Assembly: GCF_009734445.1 (NCBI RefSeq) | Contig: NZ_CP046457.1 | Coordinates: 372,001 to 436,000, forward strand | Length of the DNA stretch: 64,000 nt | Reading direction: 5' to 3' | DNA from: Candidatus Syntrophocurvum alkaliphilum | Lineage (GTDB): Bacteria; Bacillota; Syntrophomonadia; Syntrophomonadales; Syntrophomonadaceae | In this document: positions 17,430 to 24,938 of the stretch, piece by piece | How the letters are laid out: the number at the start of each line of letters is the position of its first letter | Position numbering within the stretch: the stretch's first letter is position 1 | Notes under the pieces: model-generated | Databases searched by the model: none | The model's input: only the letters and a program-made list of their open reading frames with translations | Told to the model about the DNA's origin: nothing | Made by a program: the position numbers and the translations under genes

Positions 17430-18731
17430 ATGAGAATGTCAGATATTATAGAGAAAAAAAGAAATGGTGGACAACTTCAAACTAGTGAGATTGATTTTTT
17501 TATAAAAGGATATACAAATGATAAAATTCCCGATTATCAAGTTTCAGCATTATTAATGGTTATTTACTATCAGGGAATGAACAAACAGGAAGTAGCGGAT
17601 TTAACTAATGCCATGGTTGAATCAGGAGATACGATTGACTTAACACCTATAAAAGGTAAAAAAGTGGATAAGCATAGTACTGGAGGAGTTGGAGATAAAA
17701 CAAGTTTCATAGTTGCTCCATTAGTTGCTTATATGGGAATTCCAGTAGCTAAAATGTCGGGTAGAGGATTAGGTCATACTGGAGGTACAATTGATAAATT
17801 AGAATCTATTGAAGGATTTAATGCAGAACTAAACAGAGAACAGTTTTTACATAATGTAAATAAATATAAAATTGCTATTATAAGTCAATCAGGAAACTTA
17901 ACACCGGCTGATAAAAAACTATATGCATTAAGAGATGTGACTGCAACTGTTGACAGTATTCCATTAATTGCTAGCTCAATAATGAGTAAAAAAATAGCCT
18001 CTGGAGCAGATGCTATAGTATTAGATGTAAAAACCGGTTCAGGTGCATTTATGAAATCAATTGAAGAAGCGAAAGAATTAGCTAAAACTATGGTAGATAT
18101 AGGAAAATCACTTAATAAAAAAACGGTAGCTATTATAAGTGATATGAATCAGCCACTAGGATATGAAATTGGGAATGCTAATGAGGTGAAGGAGGCTATT
18201 GAAGTTCTTAAAGGAAAAAAAGTTGATGATTTAAGAAAAGTATCTTTAGCTATAGCATCACATATGACTATACTTGGTGGTATTTTTAAAGATTATAGCA
18301 CTGCCTATAAGGAGTTAGAAAAGGTATTAGATTCTGGCTTGGCATTAGAAACCTTTAAGAGCTTTATACAGGCTCAAGGAGGCAATCCTGATATAGTTGA
18401 CAACCCATCAAAATTACCACAATCTAAATATAAATATGAAATTAAATCACCTAAAAAAGGTTTTATAAGTGAAATAGAGGCTCAAACAATTGGGAGATCA
18501 GCAATGTTGCTTGGAGCAGGAAGAAAAACTAAAGATGAACCGATTGACCATTCAGCAGGAATAACTCTTACTAAGAAGATTGGAGATAAAGTTGATGCTG
18601 GTGAAATAATCGCACTTTTACAAAGCAATATTCAAGATGTACATGATAGTATAGAAATCTTATCAAAAGCAATAAATATTAGTGATAAGCCTGTTAAGGA
18701 AATATCAATGGTTTATGATATTATAGATTAA
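17430..18731 (+). CDS. pdp: pyrimidine-nucleoside phosphorylase
   Basis: Splits thymidine, uridine and deoxyuridine with phosphate to base and (deoxy)ribose-1-phosphate, feeding DeoB. The start MRMSDIIEKKRNGG at ATG 17430 matches the Bacillus enzyme's MRM-DII start; GTG 17418 lies within the ribosome site. Motifs include VDKHSTGGVGDKTSF (phosphate loop), KMSGRGLGHTGGTIDKLE, SQSGNLTPADKKLYALRD, SIPLIASSIMSKKIASGAD and DVKTGSGAFMK. The C-terminal domain has LLGAGRKTKD. The length of 433 aa is normal for the NP-II family. Confidence 0.95.
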   Translation: MRMSDIIEKKRNGGQLQTSEIDFFIKGYTNDKIPDYQVSALLMVIYYQGMNKQEVADLTNAMVESGDTIDLTPIKGKKVDKHSTGGVGDKTSFIVAPLVAYMGIPVAKMSGRGLGHTGGTIDKLESIEGFNAELNREQFLHNVNKYKIAIISQSGNLTPADKKLYALRDVTATVDSIPLIASSIMSKKIASGADAIVLDVKTGSGAFMKSIEEAKELAKTMVDIGKSLNKKTVAIISDMNQPLGYEIGNANEVKEAIEVLKGKKVDDLRKVSLAIASHMTILGGIFKDYSTAYKELEKVLDSGLALETFKSFIQAQGGNPDIVDNPSKLPQSKYKYEIKSPKKGFISEIEAQTIGRSAMLLGAGRKTKDEPIDHSAGITLTKKIGDKVDAGEIIALLQSNIQDVHDSIEILSKAINISDKPVKEISMVYDIID

Positions 18732-18880
18732 TTTATAAGGAGTTTAAACGTATAGAATTAGTACTTACTAACTAAAATATACTTTGGAGTTAAATTGTAT
18801 AATTTAAGACTATAATACATTTAAAGGGATAGGAAAAAGCATTAATAGTTTAAGGCAAAGGTGGCTTTGTAAAACGTAAA

Positions 18881-18909
18881 AACACCGGATAAAATCGGTG
18901 TTTTTTTAA
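18881..18909 (+). terminator. terminator of deoB-pdp unit
   Basis: AACACCGgaTaaaaTCGGTGTT followed by TTTTTTT, about 150 bases after pdp. The rest of 18732-19017 has no gene that I can support; the dacF ribosome site AGGAGG lies at its end. Confidence 0.85.
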
Positions 18910-19017
18910 AGGTAAATTTTTAATAGATTATAAATAGATTTCCAAACTTTTAGCATATAAACGACATTTTACAAATATAAATTTATTAAGAAAAGTATGA
19001 ATAACAGGAGGTAAAAA

Positions 19018-20166
19018 ATGAATAAAAGAAGGAACTTAGCTCTAATGGTGCTTTTAATATTTTTGTTTTCAATTTTGGCACCATCTGCATTAGTAGCTAA
19101 TGATAACCTTAATGTAGAGGCAGAGTCTTATATACTTATGGACGCCGATTCTGGAAAAGTACTTCTTGCAAAGAATGAACATCAAAAGTTAGCACCAGCA
19201 AGTATGACTAAGTTAATGACTTTAGTCTTAGCTTTAGAAGCAGTTGTTGAGGGAAAGGTTACCTTGCAAGAAAAAGTAGTTACAAGTGAAAATGCTTGGA
19301 GAATGGGTGGTTCACAAATATATCTTGAGCCAGGGGAAGAAATGACTTTTGAAGATATGGTAATAGCTATATCTGCGGGATCTGCTAATGATGCATGTGT
19401 TGCAGTTGCTGAACATTTAGAAGGTACACACCAAGACTTTGTGGATAAAATGAATGAACGTGCTAAAGATTTAGGAATGAAAAATACTCATTTTGTAAAT
19501 TCCTATGGACTTCCTGGCGATAACCATCTTACTACATCTTATGATATGGCTATTTTAGCTAGGTATGCTATAACAGTTCCTCGAATGTTATCATACACTT
19601 CAATAAAGGAGTATAACTTAAGACAGGGTGATTTTAAGTTATTTAATACCAACAAGCTTTTATGGTGGTATGATGGAGCAGATGGTTTTAAGACTGGTTG
19701 GACTAATGAGGCTAAATATTGTTTAGTATCAACGGCTAAACGAGATGGATTAAGGTTAATTGCAGTGGTTATGGCATCACCGGAGCCACGTGGTAACTTT
19801 AGAGACTCAATGCAATTATTTAACTATGGTTTTGCTAAATATTCATATAAAACATTTTTTTCAAAGGGTAGTATATGTGGTGTAGTTAACGTGGGTAAAG
19901 GATTAGAAGATAGAATTGAAGTAATTGCAGATCAAGATGTTGGATCTATATATCAAAAAGGTGAGGACGAAAAAATAACATATCAAAAGGATTTAATTGA
20001 TTATATTGATGCACCTGTTCGAGAGGGGCAAAAATTAGGAGAAATTTCGATTTTTAAAGATGGAAAACTACAAAAGAAAGTAGACCTCAATGCATATAAG
20101 AGTGTCGAAAGATCAGGTGTTATTAAGCAAATAATTAAAATGCTTGGCGAAACTTTTCTTTTATAA
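19018..20166 (+). CDS. dacF: D-alanyl-D-alanine carboxypeptidase (DacF-like)
   Basis: A penicillin-binding protein that trims D-Ala from stem peptides, shaping cortex cross-linking. The 382-aa protein has a signal peptide (about 1-27, cleavage near ALVA-ND), the S-x-x-K of SMTKLMTL, SxN within SAGSANDA, and KTG in DGFKTGWT. It also has the C-terminal PBP5-type beta domain and a closing amphipathic anchor (IKQIIKMLGETFLL). Location directly before spoIIAA is as in B. subtilis, where dacF is expressed in the forespore. A Spo0A box and a sigma-H promoter for spoIIA lie at and just after its 3' end. Confidence 0.95.
   Translation: MNKRRNLALMVLLIFLFSILAPSALVANDNLNVEAESYILMDADSGKVLLAKNEHQKLAPASMTKLMTLVLALEAVVEGKVTLQEKVVTSENAWRMGGSQIYLEPGEEMTFEDMVIAISAGSANDACVAVAEHLEGTHQDFVDKMNERAKDLGMKNTHFVNSYGLPGDNHLTTSYDMAILARYAITVPRMLSYTSIKEYNLRQGDFKLFNTNKLLWWYDGADGFKTGWTNEAKYCLVSTAKRDGLRLIAVVMASPEPRGNFRDSMQLFNYGFAKYSYKTFFSKGSICGVVNVGKGLEDRIEVIADQDVGSIYQKGEDEKITYQKDLIDYIDAPVREGQKLGEISIFKDGKLQKKVDLNAYKSVERSGVIKQIIKMLGETFLL
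20103..20109 (+). promoter_or_regulatory. Spo0A box before spoIIA
   Basis: TGTCGAA, an exact 0A-box core (followed by A), inside the dacF 3' end about 75 bases before the sigma-H -35 element. In B. subtilis spoIIA is activated by Spo0A~P from upstream boxes. Confidence 0.5.
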
Positions 20167-20179
20167 ATGGAATTTTGTG

Positions 20180-20207
20180 GAAGGAATTACCCCCTTTTTA
20201 GTAGAAC
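20180..20207 (+). promoter_or_regulatory. sigma-H-type promoter of the spoIIA operon
   Basis: GAAGGAATT (20180-20188), 12 bases, then GTAGAAC (20201-20207). This matches RnAGGAwWW-N12-RnnGAAT except for C at the last position. spoIIA of B. subtilis is also sigma-H and Spo0A dependent, and the same motif type precedes spo0A in this window. Confidence 0.6.
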
Positions 20208-20244
20208 CTTTAAATTCAAGGTTTTACAAGGAGGGGGCTTTTTC

Positions 20245-20580
20245 ATGGATGCAGTAGAATATAAACTTGTCAGAAATACTTTAGTTGTTAAAGTAAAAGG
20301 CGATTTAGATATGCTGATTGCAGAAAAATTGAGACAAGAAATAGATGAAAGGTTACAAGATGATAGGATAAAAAATTTGATTTTAAACTTAGAAAGTGTT
20401 CAATTTATTGATAGTTCAGGCCTAGGTGTAATTATAGGACGTTATAAGCAGGTTAAATCGAAAAATGGACGTATGTATATAATAGGAGCAAAAAAACCAG
20501 TTGAAAAAATTTTATTCTTTAGTGGTATTAATAAATTAGTGCCAATCTATAACAATGAACAAGATATAATGGATATATAA
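20245..20580 (+). CDS. spoIIAA: anti-sigma-F factor antagonist SpoIIAA
   Basis: STAS-domain protein that releases sigma-F from SpoIIAB when unphosphorylated. ATG 20245 follows AAGGAGGGGG; the reading frame is open further upstream, but nothing there looks like a start. The 111-aa protein MDAVEYKLVRNTLVVKVKGD has the phosphorylated Ser in FIDSSGLGVIIGRYK. It starts the spoIIAA-AB-AC operon, 35 bases before spoIIAB. Confidence 0.95.
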   Translation: MDAVEYKLVRNTLVVKVKGDLDMLIAEKLRQEIDERLQDDRIKNLILNLESVQFIDSSGLGVIIGRYKQVKSKNGRMYIIGAKKPVEKILFFSGINKLVPIYNNEQDIMDI

Positions 20581-20606
20581 AAGGAGGTGAATCCCAGCTA
20601 AAAGCT
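20581..20606 (+). promoter_or_regulatory. distant Shine-Dalgarno with hairpin spacer before spoIIAB
   Basis: AAGGAGGTGA (20581-20590) is a near-perfect ribosome site but ends 24 bases before the only usable start, ATG 20615. The gap holds a perfect hairpin, CCAGCT-AAA-AGCTGG (20594-20606 with flanks), which would bring the two close together. In-frame upstream codons reach a TGA at 20588, with no ATG, GTG or TTG between. Confidence 0.6.
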
Positions 20607-20614
20607 GGAGTTAT

Positions 20615-21061
20615 ATGAACGTAAAAAATTATGTTAATTTTGAAATATTAAGTCTACCAGAAAATGTATCTTTTGCTAGGTCTAGTGTAGGGGCATTTGT
20701 TTCTCAAATTGATTGCACATTAGAAGATGTAGATGAAATAAAATTAGTAGTTTCAGAAGCTGTCTCGAATAGCATTATTCATGGATATAATAATCAAAAA
20801 AATGGAAAAATATTCATTTCTGTAATTATTTATGATAATAGAACAGTTGAAATAATTATCGAAGATAATGGAATAGGAATTGAAGATATTGAAAAAGCAT
20901 TAGAGCCAGCATATTCTAGTGACCCTCAGCGCATGGGATTAGGCTTTACATTTATGCAATCATTTATGGATGATTTTGAAGTTCTTAGTAAGCCAAATGA
21001 AGGGACAAGTATTAGATTAAAGCGAAATTTCCTGGCTAAGGGTAAGGAAGCATATGCTTAA
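20615..21061 (+). CDS. spoIIAB: anti-sigma-F factor / serine kinase SpoIIAB
   Basis: A GHKL-fold kinase that binds sigma-F and phosphorylates SpoIIAA. The 148-aa protein has the N box KLVVSEAVSNSIIHGY, the G1 box IIEDNGIGIEDIEKAL and a G2-like RMGLGFTFMQSFMDD. The length is normal. The start is unusual: the ribosome site is separated by a hairpin (see that entry). It ends 13 bases before sigF. Confidence 0.96.
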   Translation: MNVKNYVNFEILSLPENVSFARSSVGAFVSQIDCTLEDVDEIKLVVSEAVSNSIIHGYNNQKNGKIFISVIIYDNRTVEIIIEDNGIGIEDIEKALEPAYSSDPQRMGLGFTFMQSFMDDFEVLSKPNEGTSIRLKRNFLAKGKEAYA

Positions 21062-21074
21062 AGGGAGTGGTTAA

Positions 21075-21806
21075 ATGTCTTCTATTTCTCCTTACCAGGA
21101 TAACGAAGCATTATTACTCAAAGCAAAAAATGGGGATCTAGATGCTCGTTCTAAAATATATGAAGCTAATTTAGGTTTAGTTTATATGGTTTTAGAGCGT
21201 TTTAAAAATACTAACTATGAATATGAAGATTTATTTCAAGTAGGATCTATAGGTCTGCTAAAAGCAATTGACAAATTTGATTTTAGTTATAATGTGAAGT
21301 TTTCAACTTATGCGGTTCCAATGATTATCGGAGAAATAAAAAAGTTTTTAAGAGATGATGGGATTGTTAAGGTTCAAAGAGGTGTTAAGGAAGTTTATAC
21401 AAAGGTTAGATGGGCACAGGAAAAACTTCGAGGCGAACTTGGCAGGGAGCCAAGTGTTAACGAAATTGCTGAATTTTTAAAAATTGATAAAGAAGAAATA
21501 ATACTAGCCTTAGAAGCATGTCAAGCACCAGCTTATATGCATGATGTAATACCTGGAGATGAAAAAGAGCAACTATCATTAATAGATAAACTTACTAATG
21601 ATGAAACAAATGTTGTAATGTTAGAAAAGATGGCATTACGTGAGGCTTTAAATAAATTAGACTCGCGTGAACAAGAAGTTATTCTTAGGCGATATTTTAA
21701 AGATGAAACTCAATCTGTAATTGCAAAAGACCTTGGTGTTTCACAGGTTCAAATCTCTCGTATTGAAAAAGCAGCATTGCATAAACTTAAAGATATTCTT
21801 GAATAA
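21075..21806 (+). CDS. sigF: RNA polymerase sigma-F factor
   Basis: First forespore-specific sigma factor (SpoIIAC). The 243-aa protein has region 2 (YEDLFQVGSIGLLKAIDKFD; FSTYAVPMIIGEIKKFLRDD), a region 3 segment (REPSVNEIAEFLKIDKEEI) and region 4 with the helix-turn-helix SVIAKDLGVSQVQISRIEKA. It is the third gene of the spoIIA operon; a dodecin gene follows 54 bases on, before the first terminator. Confidence 0.97.
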   Translation: MSSISPYQDNEALLLKAKNGDLDARSKIYEANLGLVYMVLERFKNTNYEYEDLFQVGSIGLLKAIDKFDFSYNVKFSTYAVPMIIGEIKKFLRDDGIVKVQRGVKEVYTKVRWAQEKLRGELGREPSVNEIAEFLKIDKEEIILALEACQAPAYMHDVIPGDEKEQLSLIDKLTNDETNVVMLEKMALREALNKLDSREQEVILRRYFKDETQSVIAKDLGVSQVQISRIEKAALHKLKDILE

Positions 21807-21860
21807 ATATTCTAGAAAACTATCACAATAGTATTAGATAATTTGAAAGGGGGATTAAAT

Positions 21861-22055
21861 TTGCAAATCAGAATTGAAGAATTTGTAGGTGAATCCAATA
21901 AAAGTTGGGATGATGCAGTTAAGCAGGCAGTAAAAGAAGCATCAAATACTATTAGCAACATTAGCGGTGTAGAAGTTTATAACTGGACAGCTGATTGTCA
22001 AGATAACAACATAATAGAATACAAAGCTAATGTTAAAATTGCTTACACAAAGTAA
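21861..22055 (+). CDS. dodecin family protein
   Basis: A 64-aa protein that should form a dodecameric shell; family members bind flavins. TTG 21861 follows AAAGGGGGATT at good spacing. The sequence has the dodecin pattern: FVGESNKSWDDAVKQAVKEA, then GVEVYNWTADCQ, then IIEYKANVKIAYTK. Trp in VYNWTAD is close to the flavin-stacking position of archaeal dodecins. It lies between sigF and a strong terminator, so it may be expressed with spoIIA; that link is inference. Confidence 0.85.
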   Translation: MQIRIEEFVGESNKSWDDAVKQAVKEASNTISNISGVEVYNWTADCQDNNIIEYKANVKIAYTK

Positions 22056-22066
22056 TTAATGATTAA

Positions 22067-22106
22067 AAACACCCTAGGCTATTTAATTTAGCCTAGGGTG
22101 TTTTGT
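22067..22106 (+). terminator. terminator of spoIIA-dodecin unit
   Basis: AAACACCCTAGGC pairs perfectly with GCCTAGGGTGTTT, followed by TTGTTTG. Confidence 0.85.
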
Positions 22107-22112
22107 TTGTGT

Positions 22113-22142
22113 GCATAAACTTGTTTATTAATGCCAATAATA
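22113..22142 (+). promoter_or_regulatory. sigma-G-like promoter of spoVAC
   Basis: GCATA (22113-22117), 18 bases, then AATAATA (22136-22142), against the sigma-G pattern GHATR-N18-CATWMTA (one mismatch). It lies right after the spoIIA terminator and some 20 bases before the spoVAC ATG, which leaves a very short leader. B. subtilis spoVA is sigma-G driven. Confidence 0.45.
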
Positions 22143-22162
22143 TGCTATTGAGGAGGAAAAAA

Positions 22163-22624
22163 ATGAATGATATTAATACTAGATTAAAAAAAATAGAAGT
22201 TCAGGAATATGAAGATTTAATAGAAAAAGTTAAACCTAAACCCCCAATTTTAAAGAACTTTGTTCAAGCTTTTATAATAGGTGGTTTAATTTGTATAATA
22301 GCACAGTTAATTTTAAATTTTTATCTTGGAAGTTTAACAAGACTAGAAGCTATATCAGCAATGTTTATTACAATGATTTTTTTAGGAGCCTTACTTACTA
22401 GCATTGGTAAATATAAGATGATTAGCAAAATTGGAGAAGCTGGAGCAATTATACCTATTACAGGTTTTGCAAATTTAACTGTAGCTTCAGCAATGGATTT
22501 TAAAAAAGATGGGTATATCTTAGGATTGGCTAGTAAAATGTTTGACTTAGTTGGACCTATATTTGTATATGGATTTGTCATTTCTGTATTAATAGGCTTA
22601 ATTAACTTTGTTTTCATAAGTTAA
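22163..22624 (+). CDS. spoVAC: stage V sporulation protein AC
   Basis: Integral membrane channel subunit of the SpoVA complex that moves Ca-dipicolinate into and out of the spore. ATG 22163 follows GAGGAGG and gives 153 aa; upstream ATGs lack a ribosome site. There are about four membrane segments, with FVQAFIIGGLICIIAQLILN, MFITMIFLGALLTSIGKY, the conserved GEAGAIIPITGFANLTVASA and a final VYGFVISVLIGLI. SpoVAE-like GG-I-C-GQ features are shared with the gene at 24001. Confidence 0.95.
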   Translation: MNDINTRLKKIEVQEYEDLIEKVKPKPPILKNFVQAFIIGGLICIIAQLILNFYLGSLTRLEAISAMFITMIFLGALLTSIGKYKMISKIGEAGAIIPITGFANLTVASAMDFKKDGYILGLASKMFDLVGPIFVYGFVISVLIGLINFVFIS

Positions 22625-22714
22625 ATAATTCACTTAAACTATAAAAAAATTTTTTGATGAAGTAATACATGTAGTGAATTGCAATTAGCTTTAGGAAAGG
22701 TTAGGAGCGTAAAG

Positions 22715-23743
22715 ATGGCTACAAACAAAAAAAGAGGATTGCAAACTGTTAGTTTTATAAATCCACCAGTAATATCATCATGGGCTTCAATTGTTGGTCC
22801 TAAAGAGGGAGAGGGTCCATGGGTAAACGATTTTGATTGGGTTTTAGAAAATATTAATTTTGGGGAAAATACTTTTGAAAAAGCAGAAAGCAAAATGATT
22901 AGGGAAGTAGTAAAATTAGCTCTTTCTAAAATAGAACTAAAACCAGTAGATGCTGAATTGCTTTTAGCGGGTGATTTATTAAACGGGTTACCTTCTTCTA
23001 ATTATGCAGCACGGGAGCTACAAGTTCCATTTTTCGGTTTATATGGTAGCAGTTCTACAATGGCTGAAGCAATAATTAATGGATCTATGCTTGTTGATGG
23101 AGGTTTTTATGAGCGCATCATTTCTGCTACAGGTAGTCATCACTACAGTGTTGAAAAACAATTTGGTCATTCAGCTGAACAAAGTAGAAAAACTCTCAGT
23201 ACTTCGCAATGGTTAACTACCGGAGCCGGTGCTGTAGTTTTAGAAAGTAGTGGAATTGGTCCTAGAATAACATGTGCAACAATTGGAAAAGTTGTAGATA
23301 TGGAACAATACGATATTAATGATCTTGGAAGTGCAATTTCACCAGCTGCAGCAGATACAATAAGAATGCATTTCTCTGATACTAACAGATCACCTAATTA
23401 TTATGACTTAATTTTAACTGGTGATCTGGGGAAATTTGGGACAGTATTAATAAAAGAATTCTTTATTAAATATGGCATAACTCCTGAACCTAATTTTAGT
23501 GATTGTGGAGTATTGATGTATAGAGATAAACAGGATATAGAAGCGGGGGGAACAGGATGTGGCTGCTCTGCTGCCATGTTTTGTGGACCAATAATGCGGA
23601 AAGTTTCTGGTGGAGAAATAAATAAACTTTTATTTGTTGGAACAGGAGCTTTAATAAGTAAAGAAGCATATATGCAAGGTGAGACTATACCGGGAATAGC
23701 TCATGCTATTGCTATTGAAAATGATCTTTTTACAACCGTTTAG
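22715..23743 (+). CDS. spoVAD: stage V sporulation protein AD
   Basis: Thiolase/KAS-fold SpoVA subunit that binds dipicolinic acid on the outer face of the inner spore membrane. ATG 22715 after TTAGGAGCG gives 342 aa (MATNKKRGLQTVSFINPPVI). Recognisable parts are GPKEGEGPWVNDFDWV, GLYGSSSTMAEAIINGSMLV, TSQWLTTGAGAVVLE, TGDLGKFGTVL and the GGTGCGCSAAMFCG turn. The stop lies at the edge of the repeat that separates it from the rest of the operon. Confidence 0.96.
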   Translation: MATNKKRGLQTVSFINPPVISSWASIVGPKEGEGPWVNDFDWVLENINFGENTFEKAESKMIREVVKLALSKIELKPVDAELLLAGDLLNGLPSSNYAARELQVPFFGLYGSSSTMAEAIINGSMLVDGGFYERIISATGSHHYSVEKQFGHSAEQSRKTLSTSQWLTTGAGAVVLESSGIGPRITCATIGKVVDMEQYDINDLGSAISPAAADTIRMHFSDTNRSPNYYDLILTGDLGKFGTVLIKEFFIKYGITPEPNFSDCGVLMYRDKQDIEAGGTGCGCSAAMFCGPIMRKVSGGEINKLLFVGTGALISKEAYMQGETIPGIAHAIAIENDLFTTV

Positions 23744-23953
23744 AAAAAAACAACAAAAAACTTAAGGCTGAGCTAACTTGTTTATCTAAGACCCGAATAG
23801 CAAGATGTGGTGAATAGATCACAGCAAAGCAATAAAAATTCATCTTAGAAAATAGGTGCTAAATCAAAATGGAAATAAAGCCCGATGAGTGGTTTGATAA
23901 ACATGTTAGCTCAGCCCATTCCATAGTTTGAATTTAGCTTTTGGCAGTGAAAC
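23738..23953 (+). repeat. GATTC-type inverted-repeat element, copy A (inside spoVA operon)
   Basis: A 216-bp copy of the dispersed element, same orientation as copies B and C. It keeps the inner inverted repeat (GGCTGAGCTAACTTGTTTAT at 23766 and its partner ending at about 23921) and the shared internal text CCCGAATAGCAAG and CCCGATGAGTGG. The right end CTTTTGGCAGTGAAAC matches; the left terminal repeat is degraded, and GTTTAG of the spoVAD stop lies in that place. No stop-and-start gene is inside. Confidence 0.8.
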
Positions 23954-24000
23954 AAAATTTACTTTTTTGTAAATATTAATCTTATAAAGGAGGCAAATGA

Positions 24001-24363
24001 TTGATAACAATACTAATGGCTTTTGTTATAGGTGGTCTACTATGTGGTTTAGGCCAGTTGATTATTGATTTTACTAAACATGATATAACTATTGTTCATG
24101 TATTAGTAGGATATGTAATAGTCGGTTCGATTTTAAGTGGAATTGGTGTTTACCAACATTTAGTGGATATTGCAGGAGCTGGTGCACTAATACCCATATC
24201 TGGATTTGGTCATTTGCTAACTCAAGGTGCAATTCAAGGGTCTAATAATCTAGGTTTAATCGGTGCATTTTCAGGTGGAGTTGAGGCGGTGGCAGCTATA
24301 ATAACTTCGGCTGTAGTGTTTGGATATATGTTTGCTGTTTTATTTGATTCTAGAGGTGATTAA
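24001..24363 (+). CDS. spoVAEB: stage V sporulation protein AE (AEb type)
   Basis: A 120-aa membrane subunit of the SpoVA channel. TTG 24001 lies seven bases after AAGGAGG; ATG 23997 is out of frame. It has the same pattern as SpoVAC: FVIGGLLCGLGQLIIDF, GYVIVGSILSGIGVY, AGALIPISGFGHLLTQGAIQG and a final helix AVVFGYMFAVLF. It follows the inserted repeat and precedes the AEa gene by 2 bases. Confidence 0.93.
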   Translation: MITILMAFVIGGLLCGLGQLIIDFTKHDITIVHVLVGYVIVGSILSGIGVYQHLVDIAGAGALIPISGFGHLLTQGAIQGSNNLGLIGAFSGGVEAVAAIITSAVVFGYMFAVLFDSRGD

Positions 24364-24365
24364 AT

Positions 24366-24938
24366 ATGGAAAATAAAACTAAGGTAATTATAGTTACAGA
24401 TGGTGATCATACTGCACAAGAAGCTGTTAAGCGAGCTGCTACTAATTTAAATTTATATCCTTTAATGATTACCGGAGGTAATCCAACAAATTTAAGTGGT
24501 GAACAAGTAGTTCGTTATATTCAAGATGCTCCATTTGACCCAGTAGTAATTATGACAGATGACAAAGGGAAAACTGGTATGGGAAAAGGTGAAAAAATTA
24601 TAGATACCCTCTTAGATTGTAATGATATAACAATATTAGGAGTTGTTGCAGTAGCTTCTAATACTAATGTTAGGGGAGTTGAGGTGGATTTATCAGTCAA
24701 TATTGAGGGTAAAATTGTAAATGGTCCAGTAGATAAAGATGGTTTTGAGGAAAAGTATAAACATAAGCGTTTAGAAGGAGATACTGTAGAAATTTTAAAA
24801 TACCATCCAGAGCTTTTAGTTATAGGTTGTGGTGATTTAGGAAAAATGTATGGCATGGATGAAGTAGATTATGGTGCTATGATTACAACAAAATGCTTCA
24901 AAGAAATTTTAGAAAGGAGCGGTACTATCATTGTTTAA
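24366..24938 (+). CDS. spoVAEA: stage V sporulation protein AE (AEa type)
   Basis: A 190-aa soluble SpoVA-operon protein. It starts KVIIVTDGDHTAQEAVKRAA and continues with GGNPTNLSGEQVV, VVIMTDDKGKTGMGKGEKII, VVAVASNTNVRGVEVDLSV and LLVIGCGDLGKMYGMD. This is the SpoVAEa pattern; its biochemical role is not settled. Overlap of 8 bases with spoVAF. Confidence 0.9.
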   Translation: MENKTKVIIVTDGDHTAQEAVKRAATNLNLYPLMITGGNPTNLSGEQVVRYIQDAPFDPVVIMTDDKGKTGMGKGEKIIDTLLDCNDITILGVVAVASNTNVRGVEVDLSVNIEGKIVNGPVDKDGFEEKYKHKRLEGDTVEILKYHPELLVIGCGDLGKMYGMDEVDYGAMITTKCFKEILERSGTIIV

